Below, piece after piece: positions 18,491-31,000 of a DNA stretch of 64,000 bases. Position 1 is the first letter of the stretch. Each line of letters starts with the position of its first letter. The DNA comes from Trichoplax adhaerens. Its lineage: Eukaryota > Placozoa > Uniplacotomia > Trichoplacea > Trichoplacidae. Position numbers and translations under genes: made by a program. The stretch lies in contig NW_002060946.1 in NCBI RefSeq assembly GCF_000150275.1, positions 4,377,035-4,441,034 on the forward strand. The letters are read 5' to 3'. The notes under the pieces are model-generated. The model searched no databases. It was not told the origin of the DNA and worked only from the letters and a program-made list of their open reading frames with translations.

Positions 18491-19484
18491 GTACTGCAGA
18501 TTGTTTGGCCGTTCATTCAGGGGGATTTCCCAGTTTATTGAAAGTTATACTGTACTGTACCCCTAGTTCTTTAGGGGATAACTTTAAATAAACTAGCATC
18601 CGCTAATTTTGGTAACCGCACATTTGGCAGTGACAAGTTGCTATTTCACATCCCTATAGTAAAGTACATACAGTACAGTTAATTACACATGACTTTATTG
18701 ATCAACCTGAAAGAAACTAAAAGTAGCTGACGTCATCGTGAAGTATTGTGCCTAGTATCGCCTTTCATTTTAAAATCCTATTGTTTCCAAGTATTTTGAA
18801 CATTTCCGGTAAGTAGAATTAATTTTTGTTATCATTATCATTTCATATCTGGGTAGGGGTAAACCAATCCGAATTTCGTATTACCGGTACTACTCATTCA
18901 TTCTTTTTATGAAGTAGGAAATCATTGCTGAAGGCCATTCCATGCTTGTCTACAAGCTATTTTTAGTAAGGTAAATAAACATGATTTAAACGTTATTTCT
19001 ATAAATTATGAATTACGGCATACAATATTATACAATATCGCTGGCAACACTTTGCAATATTGTACATTTCTTCTCGTACAGTACTTGTCCACTACAGGAC
19101 AAACATGGACAACAACGGAATGCATAGTAATCATTTTTAACCAATCGACCAACTTCAATTCTAAATGATATACACCTCTGCGACTACAATAACTACTGTA
19201 TGTTTTTGAACATTAGAGCATAAATGTTCACACCGTAATCGAAAGGAATATTAATTAATGTACACGATTAAATTAAATTACTATGCAATCTTTATTTTTA
19301 AAATTCTGGTAAAAATTACGTCATGCATGGTCTTTCAGCTAGCTCTGCCAACGTTACGTTTGATGCAAGCTCATAAAAAGACGTTCCTAAAGATTATCTG
19401 ATCCAAAGAACAGCATCGCTCTATTACAGTAGATCAATTTTAAACTTATTATTTCCTGCTTCCTTTTTATTTACCACTATCAGG

Positions 19485-20639
19485 ATGCACATCTATTCCA
19501 TTTTGGTCTTTATCGCGCTTTTATCGTCAAATTCGGCTGAGGCAAGGCCATCGAAAAGGAACGTATTTGATGCTTTTGCTGATAATCATCCAGGATCAGA
19601 CAATAAACTATTCAACAATTTGAAATATTTGGCAAATAATAGCCATCGTTTACAAGAAAAGTTGAGCAGGAATCAAGATAACCTAAAGTTGAAGTTGTGT
19701 TCCACAATTACCAATTCCATAGATTGCATGGTACCTGCTAATTTTTCATTGACTAGTCTATCACGAAATAAAACTTTATTGGCCCAATTCTCCAATGATA
19801 ACTGCTCAAAAAATGTTGCCGATTCTGGATTAAGTACGTATTATCGATACTTCAGTTTTGCCAAAATTCTTCTCTTAAATGTGCAACAAAATCTAGGTAA
19901 TACTATTATTGATTCAGAATTAAATGCTACTCTTGAATCATTATTCCAAATCTCTAAGCTATTAAGTTGTAATCTTAATCAGTTTATGATGAGTAATATA
20001 CCAGTTTGTTTAATACCAATAGATGTAAGATACAAATGTAATATAAGTTTAACGTTATTAAGTAAAGTATTGCAATTACTAAAAATCGATTTACAATCAA
20101 GTAAGTAAGAGTTTATGCTGGTTAATTTACCTTTACTAATTATTGTAGTATATAATTAATGACCATTGTGTTATTCTTTATCTATATCTTGCATATTTTA
20201 TCATTCGACTAGAGTACTTGTTTCGATCCTATAACACATAAATGAAATCAGTAAATATTTTATCGCCTACAATAAAATCGATATAGCTGTTTTTGTACAT
20301 GCATTGTAATATCACGAAAATATCTGTTAATCTTCGTTTAATGTTAACTAAGCTATGTTATCGATAAGATTTTTAAAAATGAATATTAGCAACACAATTG
20401 AATTAATAGAGTGTACACGAATATTTTTCAACCTCTATTTTAATATATATGTTATATCTTAATAATTTTGATAAAGGCACTAATATATAACTAAACAATA
20501 ATACTAAAAATTGACTATGACCGTCATCGATTAAAATAATAAAGTTAAACTAATTCATAATTAAAAAAATGACCGTACTCTTATTGCAGTCTACTACGTT
20601 ATAAGAAAATTAGATACCATGTTTAATAGTATTGAATAA
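19485..20639 (+). CDS. Secreted alpha-helical protein, cytokine-like (unrecognised family)
   Basis: Exon 1 (19485-20100) ends at a GTAAGT donor. Exon 2 (20590-20639) follows a TTATTGCAG acceptor, keeps phase and adds IYYVIRKLDTMFNSIE, giving 221 aa. Reading through the donor instead gives 207 aa. Residues 1-18 form a clear signal peptide (MHIYSILVFIALLSSNSA). The mature part has six cysteines (72, 81, 107, 162, 175, 185), six N-glycosylation sequons (N51, N86, N95, N106, N147, N186) and long amphipathic stretches near 40-70, 117-140, 145-170 and 186-220. There is no transmembrane segment. Size, helix spacing, an LC...DC pair and an SELNATLESLFQ-type segment recall long-chain four-helix cytokines of the LIF/IL-6 type, but I cannot show homology. 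Function unknown. Confidence 0.72.
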
Positions 20640-22034
20640 TAATTCTTTTTTATGGTATAATGTACTGTAGAAGCCTATGCTAATACAAATTCGGTTACTA
20701 TTACATCAGAAGATAAATTAGCAGCCAATTACTGTTAGAATTCTAATCCGTATATGATGCAACTAATACTACGTGTATATTTCATGCAATTGCTAATCTC
20801 TGCCTTAAATGAGTAACCTCGATAAAAGGAGGATTGGTTTGATAAATCACAAATGAATGCAAGTGAAAGCTCTTTGCATTATAATTTAAGGCTATGGACT
20901 ATACATACATAATAATATATGCATATTTTGATTACATCACTCCAAAATAGGAATACTTGTCGAAATTTTCGCTTTAAACAGCTTCAACGAAAACATATCG
21001 CTGTAAATATACCACAATAATATACTCGCATACACGTACGACTTCGCGATCTTGTGACCGTTATTATAAGATTATTATTGAAAATCGATAACTGGATAAC
21101 ACAATACCGTACTAATCCAATCTGACGACGATTCAAATTTACACTCTTCAATTTTATTACCTAATTTTGTCCACAAAATATCAGTTTATTTTATGCATAA
21201 TGATAGCATGAATAATTAGTACAGATTCGTCAAATCAATGCATAAAAATTTTTATTATGTACCGTATACTACTGACAGTGAATAAATTATGATTGATAAT
21301 ATCTTATAAGTTTTTTTCATCAAACAAATTTTAACTTGCATATGGGATTTTTAGAATATCTTCAGGCTAAATTCTATTATATTATATTATTCTCCATTTT
21401 TATTAATTATGAATAAATTACTGGGGATATCGTATCTGTCAGATATTTTATAGATATCTTCATTAAAAATATATATTAATCTTCTGTATGATTATACAGC
21501 AAGCGAGTATGTTCGTACATATTCATTGAAATAGTTAGCGCAATGTGCTCGATATGTCTATAAACATATGTAATAAATGTATACATTTTGATATGTAATA
21601 ATTTAGAATAAAAATCAATTTTGCATGATGTGATCGTTTATAGTTATAACTGTAAATTGTTAGCTTTAAATGCGTATCCAATAAATAACCCTTTCTTACG
21701 TAGCAATTCTGGTACTGTTAATGTTATTAAGTGCGGATACCGATAATTTGATCAACTATACTTGTGACTATACTCGTACAACAGATACTAAATAATAGCT
21801 TTTGAGTAATGAGCAAGTAGACATATTCCTCATCATCTGGTCATGTAAAAAAATTGTATCACACTTCCGAAACATGTAACAATATCCATTAAGTTTGAAC
21901 AGTATATATTAATACTTAATCATTTATATAGGGAGATTTTGTAAAATCGAATAAGCAAATATAACCACAATTCTAATAATACCTATTGTGTATTCATCTA
22001 TACAATACAACGTAAAAATTAACGTTTGAGAATC
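20640..22034. other. AT-rich intergenic, no gene seen
   Basis: No exon, RNA gene or ordered repeat recognised between the secreted-protein gene and the 3' end of JARID2. Confidence 0.6.
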
Positions 22035-25000
22035 CTATTCAATTCGGCTTTGCAATTTCTTCAATAATTCGTCAATATAATCCTGTACGTAATAAATTTT
22101 CACATTTATTATATCAGAATCAGAAAGGATAACGACGTGAAAGTAGGTAGTGAGGACTAAAGCTAAACTTACTAATTTCATGTAGCATATAATTCTTAAC
22201 TTATTGCGTTTTATATTTTCTTGCTCAAGCACTTTCAACGCATCATTGAGGCATATATTTTCGTCCATTCCTATCACCTAAAAGTTGTTTCATTCAAAGA
22301 CGTACATAGTTATAATATACATCAGCCATTTTTATGCGAAAGCTGTATATTTTGTTATATCGTACTTTCGTCAATACTTATAAAAATGCATTACTATACC
22401 ATAGATAAGCATATAATCTTTTCGCATCTTCCACACTTTTGATCATTTGGTAAAAGGCTTAAAGGATCAACCTTGTGTTTAGTTTTAGATTCTAAATAAA
22501 AATGAGCGCATTTCTTAACACTGAATAAGTAAGTATGCTGTAGGGAGTGATAAAAAGTTAGCCATATTATTTTTCATACTCTTATCTTCATCTTGAATTA
22601 CAGTCATCTTCAAACCAAACTTTAAGAGGGAATCAATAGCTTCACTTTCAGATTTTCTATTATTACAAAATAATCGTATTGATACACGTAAGTAAATAAT
22701 AAAATGTGAAAAGCTTAATATAAATAAAAAATAGCGTTTAAATACAACATTTACTTAATAGCCGAAAGTTCATGGATAAGTTGGCGACAAATTGATTGAC
22801 CATACGATTCCTAACAAAGCGCATTTATGTATATTTCAACGTTTCAATTAGAGAACATGGTGATTTTTCAAAATTATAATTATCTAGCATGTTATTTAAG
22901 AATTACAACTTAAAAGTACTTATCAAAAATATGTAACAAGTTACTTACGGATGCGGCTGACATACAAATAATTGCTCTCTCAATTGAAAAATGTAGTTTT
23001 TTATACGTCATTAACTCCTGCATGATGATTATTATTCAATAGAAGAGAAAATCGAAATTAATATTGATATGCCAATTCCTAGAGCAGACATTTGCACTAC
23101 TCACCTTACATATCTTTACTCCGTCAGTAAGCCAATTTGTAGTTGCAAATTGTACTTCTTCAGAACAGTTGTAACCACAATTCGTGAATGTGTAATAGAC
23201 CTAGTTAAATTGTTCAAATATATTTATACCCTTTGAAAGATACGCACATAACTTTAAAATTGCACTCACTGAAGGCAGAATAACAATAAATTCTTTCGGC
23301 TCTTGGACAATTCGATAAACTGGAACGCCCATTTTCGCTAAAATACTTGGTGGTATCTAAACATTGTGTTGTATAGTATACAATATTAAAATTTGCAGAC
23401 AATAAAGTTTAAGAATTATTACCCTATAATCAGGCTATACAGCTAGAATTGTAGTGACTTAAAGCCGTAATCATACGACTCTTGTTGTTAATAGGGAAAT
23501 TACTACTATAGTAGACGAAATAAATATTATAATGTAAAATTCTTACAAGGACTGACGGATGATATTCTTTATTGCAAGACTTCAATGTATAAAATTTTAT
23601 TGCCTTTTCGAGCCTTTTCGCATATCTTGAACTAACGCAATACCTAATTCAATGTCAAGGAAAATATCGTTTTAATTGTATTGATATGCAAACAAATCTA
23701 ACTTTTTGATAATTTTTTACATAATAGATAAATTTTTGTTTTATTACCAGATTCTCGGAGAGCCTGTATGGCAATAGTTCATTATGGAAAATCCATACTC
23801 AGAAAAACTCCAGGGCGTAGAAGAGTACAACATGCCAATATTTAGTCGCGGTGTAGTTAGATCTAATGTTAGAATAGAACAGAAATCTCAAATTAACGAA
23901 CCATAAGTTAATAAGATTACAGAAATGCGGATGGTAATGGTTTAGTGTACGTACTCTTATTATCATACTTAAACATAAAATTTGCTACCTGATACTGGCC
24001 CAAAATGATGAGAAATAAAATTTTTATTTTTATTAAGTAAACATAAATTCCAAGAATGCCTAAAATTAAAAATATAAGATATAGAAGAGATCTTTATAGG
24101 GTCTACTGTTTACGCAAAACATAAGAATTTAATTTATTTATAACTTCTAATAGCTACGACATAATTGGAGTAAGAAAAGTATAATTTTTGATATTATATT
24201 AGTTTAACCTCGAGTATGGGCTTGATTTTTGCGTAGGAAATCCACTTCTCGAAAGAAAATATTTAAAAAATGTGATATTATTTCGCTTAAGTAAAAATAT
24301 TTAGGTGTGCTACCTAATTTCAATTCATACCTGCCATGCGCTTTGGTATCTAATGTAACTGAGTGAACACTAACGTGGAATTCACGATTCTCGACTAATT
24401 TCCAAAATTCGTTCTGAAAAATTAAATGTAATTAAATGTAACGTTCATTAAGGCGTAAATCTTATCATGGTCTAATAAGTATAAGAAACTGTGCAATTAA
24501 GTTCTGTTTTCCATTAATGATGTGAATATATCCATGAATACAGTACTACCTCTAGTTGCTTCGGTAAATGTTTAGTTTTTGACACTGTTTCAGAGAAATT
24601 ATAAGCCATGCGCCGAAATGACGACAGTGCAAAGCTACGACCCTAGTAGTTCAGATATCGGTTAAGTAATTCTATAGGCATACTATAAGTAATATCTGCG
24701 ATACAGATAGCATTCATACCTGTACGTCACATAAATCTATTTCCAATGGATCTAAAATAAAAGTTTTAATGCAGATGAAAAAATTTTTTATATAATTACT
24801 AGAAATATTTTTAAACAGTGCAACGACGCATACAAACCATGTCATCCTTATGATAACTTATACAAGTATTTACCGTTGTCTTTCGTTTTCTCTTCCTCTT
24901 TTCGACAAAATTCTAAAATATTAGTTTTTTCATCCTGATTATTGGCGTGAGTATGAAATTATATAACAAGTTAGTTGTGATGGGTACGAAATACCATTAC

Positions 25001-28000
25001 GTTCATTGAAAAATTAAATACTAACGTCTTCTAACATATCATAGGATAGCAAATATTTGTAGTAATCATCTTGTATTTTGGTTACACGATGAGGTACCTT
25101 TAAATATATTAAAAGTTAGAAGTATTATAATCTTGATTTCGTATAATGTATGCAAAAACAAGATCATTGTTCACTATGATATGAAATTCGACGTACTGTT
25201 TTCGGTATGTATAAAGCTTCACATACTTTATTCCATTTATTTTTATTAATAACCTGAAATTAGGATAAAACCAAGACCATTATGAGCCTAGTAAACTATC
25301 AATCAATACAGTTACTTCATAAATGGAACAAAAGAGACCATAACCTTCTAGTAAAATGCCTAACTAAGTTAGAGAAATTAGAATTGCATACTACCTGCTG
25401 TAATCCACCAAGTTCTTTGATTACTTTCGAAAGCCTCGGTAAATCGATATCGATTCCACCAAGCTAAAGAATAAAAACATACTAATCTTTAATTTTTATC
25501 AATCACCAATATATTTATGTGTTAAAGTTAGTTCTTTATACTAGAAAACTGTTGCTCTGTTATATGGTAATTTTACAAGAGAGACATATTGTGCAATGAC
25601 TTGGATTTAACACTAACTGATGGAATCTGCTTTAATTCTATGCCTTCTTTCATTAAATGCTTCCTTATGCAATCTAGCTGTTCCGAATTAGGACCAAATC
25701 TTTCAGCAATTTAATTAAAAGATGTAAAAATTAATAAGTAGTAGTTTACGCGGATAAATTTAGAAAACTGCCAATAATTCTAGATAAAGCTAAAAATACC
25801 TTTGAAATAATTGTTCAACGTATTGCACATTACTTGTAAAGTGGATATTATCATTGACTTTACATTCAGGCTATGTTTGTAAATTTGGAATCGTAGTTAA
25901 TCTGTAGTGAGTTACATCGATGATTTAACATTTCAAAAAGACTAATGAAAATATTAGATATTTAACCTCCCAATCATTTGGTGGAGTAATTTTACAAATC
26001 CCATATTCCTTAACTCGCGAACATATCGAATCTAAAAAATTGGCAGGATCGGAAAATTCTTCCTTACTAGGCTTGAATGTCGGTGCTTCCACTGTTGTTT
26101 TCGTTACAGTCAATTCGGTCGATCTGCGTTGTTTGGTCTTATGCATCTTATTATCGTAAACTTTCGAGTGTGAAGGAGTTTCCATTCCAATTTCTATACT
26201 GCCTTCCTTATCATATTTTTCTTCTACCACAATTATCAAATATTGTATTATTCAAATAACGTAATTGTAACGTACAAATTAAGGCGACGTTTATAGAAAA
26301 TCTAGCTAATATCATTATACGTTAGTACTATACATTTACTGGTTTGGTCTAAGAAGGATTTTCCAAGTTTTTCTTGATCATTAAAGCTACCCTGGTTGGT
26401 AACCTTAGCTACACGACCTACGTAAAGATAAATAAAGTCAACCATCAGAATCCTGCGTACGATTAGTTGATGTATTCTCACTAGTATACTGTATAATTGC
26501 AGATTACGAAAACTGAAGTATCCAACATGGATACAGCATATTAAGAAAATAAGAAAGGCTTTAGTATCAAGCTGAGCAGACAAACAATATTTGCAGCGTT
26601 ACGGCAGTTCCTACATACTAAATTTGAGTTGGCATACATTAAATAGAAAAACAAATCGATTCGTCCACACTATACACATCAATGAAATTATACCTTTATT
26701 ATTTTTTACTAATTTTGCAGATTCTGAATTATCATATTCCATACTTTTTCTTTTTTTAGGAACTTGAATATACTCATTGCTTTTCATTGGCATTGAATGC
26801 ACCATGGGTTTGGCATTATCCGGGCACGAATTTAATTGCATGTACGAATAAGGTTGAGGCACAGAAGGATAATTGTACAAAGGATAGTTTGAAAATGTCG
26901 GTGAATTAGAAGGATGTACAACTGGAGGTGGAAATGGATACAATGGCGTTGGTTTCAATAACAGAGCCGGATTGATACTAGCTAAAGAGGTGGCAGGATA
27001 TATTTCAGACATTAACGTTGAAGTTGTCGAGGTGTATTCCGACGATGAACATGCCTCCAATCTATTTACAATTTCTCGATGCCTTTGTTTACTTTCTTTA
27101 CGCTTTCTAGATGAAGATTCATATGATACCTCCTATCAGGTAAAAAAATAGAAACTTACATTAAACAGAAAGTTTTTAGTAATATCAAGAGTGAATTGTT
27201 ATCGATATAACCTCGATATTATTTGCAACTGAAGGTAAGCAGGTAGATGATGGACTAGTTTCCGTTTTTGAAGAACTTTTATCATCTATTCTAAGGTCAT
27301 GTTGGGAATTGCAAACAACAGATGTCGTATCAGGTTTTACTATTTTAGTCCTCTTTTCGTTAATATGACCTTGCATATTTGTTTCGGTAGAACTCTTCAA
27401 TTTTAATAATGAAGATGGTAATTTAGGATATTCTATAATGAGAAAATGTGAGGTGTGAATTATAACGGACATAAAATGATTACAAATGTAATTTTGATAG
27501 TATTATGCCAATATTACCTTTGTAACAAAGAAAGTTCACTAGATCTTCGGTGTATACTTTGCTTCCATTTTGGTTTGTTTCCTTGTTGTACTTTAATGAT
27601 AAACTTTACAAAAGTATGATATGCCATTAAACGATATGCTATGCTACTGTATCAATAAAATGTTTGAAATTATAAATTAAATATTACATGGTTGTATCTA
27701 CAAGCAAATATATTATGGTAATGTAACAAGCGTATGTGTGCGATACTTGATGAGATTAGAGCGTGAAAATTAATTTCTGCAATTACTTATAAAGCAGTGA
27801 TTAACTGTCATGGTTCTCATTCATAATTGGATTTTGTAATATTATATGTCTCCAGAAGTATTAAAATAGTACTAACAAGCTTTAAGGAAATTATAGAAAT
27901 CAACTCTTTACAGTCTTTCTATGTATGTCTGGTAACACCTAGTAAGTAATCTAAGCATATCATTCTATCTACTTCACAATATTCATGAATGCTGATATGA

Positions 28001-31000
28001 AATATACTTAAAGGAATAAAGTTTTAGTTCTGAAAGTAGTGATTCTTACCATGTCTTTGCTTGAGAGCATGTTCTATTCGACGGATATTTACGTTGAGCT
28101 CTTGGACTACTATTAAAATATAAATGTAAATTAGTTATATTGATTAAATATTAATAAGGAATTTTACAATAATACTCAAAGTTTCCTCAATATTGAATGC
28201 TACACAGGACCATAATAGATATTGTGAGTGTACTTTAAGTAATTAACTAAAATACAATTATACTAAGGTAATAATAAATGAAAATATACTAATATAAATG
28301 TCAAATGTCAACTACTGTGTTAAGTATGAGATAGAACTAGTAAGTTGAGATGCTCTTATATGCAAGTACCTATACCAATTAAAATAATGAATACTATAAA
28401 TTACGCGTCTATTCTCTGCTTGTATTGCTTTGTTTACTATTGCAATCTCATTATTATTACAACTGTATTAAAATCGAGAAATATTCTAGATTTATGTGTA
28501 TGCTATAGTATAATGGCCCATCTTTCTAGAATAATTTAGCGTACTCCAATAAATTCATTCTATTCACGATTTATTTATTAAATCCTTTCGGAAACGAAAT
28601 CGATGCAACAACTTTAGAGTCGATGACTTTGATTCTACACTCATATTACGGTTTTTAAAATTAAGTGATTAATTCTTACTTTGTTATTTTTTCAAACGGT
28701 GATTTTCGATTTATTTTACCACTAGGAGAAGTATCGTATTCTTTATCTTTATCAGAATAGTCATCTTCACTATTATTAGGAGTAACACTTGATCTGTCTT
28801 GTCCATCTTCCGATATGATATCAATTATGTCATCGGTATGACTCTGAGGTTGCTCTTTACTTTCTTCATTACCATTCTGATCTTGCTGTTCTCTTAATGA
28901 GGCATATAAGGCTCGTTTCAAAGCAATTTCTTCTGCTCTAATTAAGCCATAATCGTCGTTCTATTATGTTAACAAAAAAATATTTTAGAAGGATCATTTA
29001 TTGCTACTTCAATCCGCATTTTATTAGATCAAACAGTGCTATTGACATTAGTGCATCAAATTAGAAAAATTTAGGACAAATGTCTACAATAAAAAATTCA
29101 ATTAAAATCAACTGTTGCATTAGAAATAAATTACATATAATTAAGTTTATATAAAGAAATAGGCAAGATTGGAGTCAACTGAAATATAATCAAGAGTAGA
29201 ACTGTATGATAATGAACTATTGACGAATGGCCAATTGATCATGCTAAACAATTACTACTGTACTATTCCCTATACCTGCTCTACTAGGCTATGGAATACA
29301 GTCAGCAAACAGCCAATTTGTACAGAATTGGCATTTACAGTTTTCTCTTCTCAATATATTAGCTCAAGGAATAAAGACACTTTATTAAAGTTATCTAGTA
29401 TTTCAGAAATAAATCAGCTCTAATCGAGTTTACGTGAATCTTTAAGAGTGCAATACTTGAAGTATGCGAAGCGATGTGGTCGAGAGTAGCAATTACATTT
29501 TCATTTTATTCAATTTACCGTGAACTTTAGAAGTACATCGAATTTAATGGAGTTTGTAGTTAAATAAATATGCAAGAATGCAAGCAGTTAACGCAAAGTC
29601 ACCAAGAATAGAAGTTGTGTTTCAAACTTGACGCAATCTACGTAATACTTGAGAAGTGAAACAGATTTTCATCCAGTTCGTTTAAGTAAATATACAAGAT
29701 TGCAAACAGCTAATGCTGTGCAGTCAAGAATAGAAACCATGCACTGTGTTAATTTTACTCAATTTATCCTGCGATTTAGAAGGTAAGCGACTTTAATCGA
29801 GTTTATGTAAATAAATACGCAAAGTTTGAAGTATTTAATGCAATGTAATCAAGAGTAGAACCGTATTTTAACCTTACTAAATCTGCCTTGAACTTTAAAG
29901 GTAAAATCAACTTTAATCGAGTTCGTATGCAAATAAGCACCGCAGGATTACATGCAGCTAATGCAATATGGTTAAGACTGGAAACAGGTTTTTTATAAAA
30001 GCTATACCCAATCTATTAATGCAATATAATCTTGAATAGAAATAATAATTTAAACTTTATCTGCTCTGCCCTTTAGAAGTAAAACCGATTTTCACCTTGT
30101 TCGCTTAAATAAATATGCAAGACCTTAAGTATCCAATGTAATATAATCTAGAATAGAAATAGTATTTGAAACCCAATTTGCCCTGCACTTTTAGGAGTAA
30201 GACCAACTTTGATTTTGTTGACTTAAATAAACATGCAAGATTGGATTAATGCGATGCAGTTAATCTAAAATAGAAATAGTATTTTAAACTCAGTTTACTC
30301 TATAGTTTAGAAGTAAAAGCAACTTTCATCTTGTTCGCTTTAATAAATTTACAAGATCTGAAGTATTCAGAGTAATATAATCTAGAATAGAAAAAATATT
30401 TTTAAACTCAATCTATTCTGATTTTAGGAGTAAAAGCGATTTTCATCTTGTTCGCATGAATAAATATGTAATATCTGAAGTATTCAACGCAATGTAATCT
30501 AAAATAGAAATAGTATTTTAAATTTAATCTGCCCTACACTTTTAAGAGTAAAGCTGACTGTCATCTTATTCGCTTAAATAAATATGCAAGATCGGACGGA
30601 TTCAATGTTATGTAATCCAGAATAGGAATAGTATTTTGAACTCAATCTACTCAACACCTTTTAGGAGTAAAACCGACTTTCATCTTGTTCGCTTAAATAA
30701 ATAGGCAAGATCTGAAGTGTTCAATGCGATGTCATCTAGATTAGAAATAGCATTTTAAACTAAGTGTCTACCTTGTGTTTTAGTAAACTTTTGGTTAATT
30801 TATTGATAATAAGATACAATTGCTATCGTACCACTCCTAAAAGTTTCTACAAGACTATAAACCGTAAATTGTCTATGGTACAAAAGAGCATGAAATAGCC
30901 ATTTTCTCTATCACTGTAATATGCAGATTAAAAGGTCAATGCCTGTCAACAGAGTAAAATAGCCTTGGGAAGAATACTCTTTTCTATCTTGAGAGAGGAA

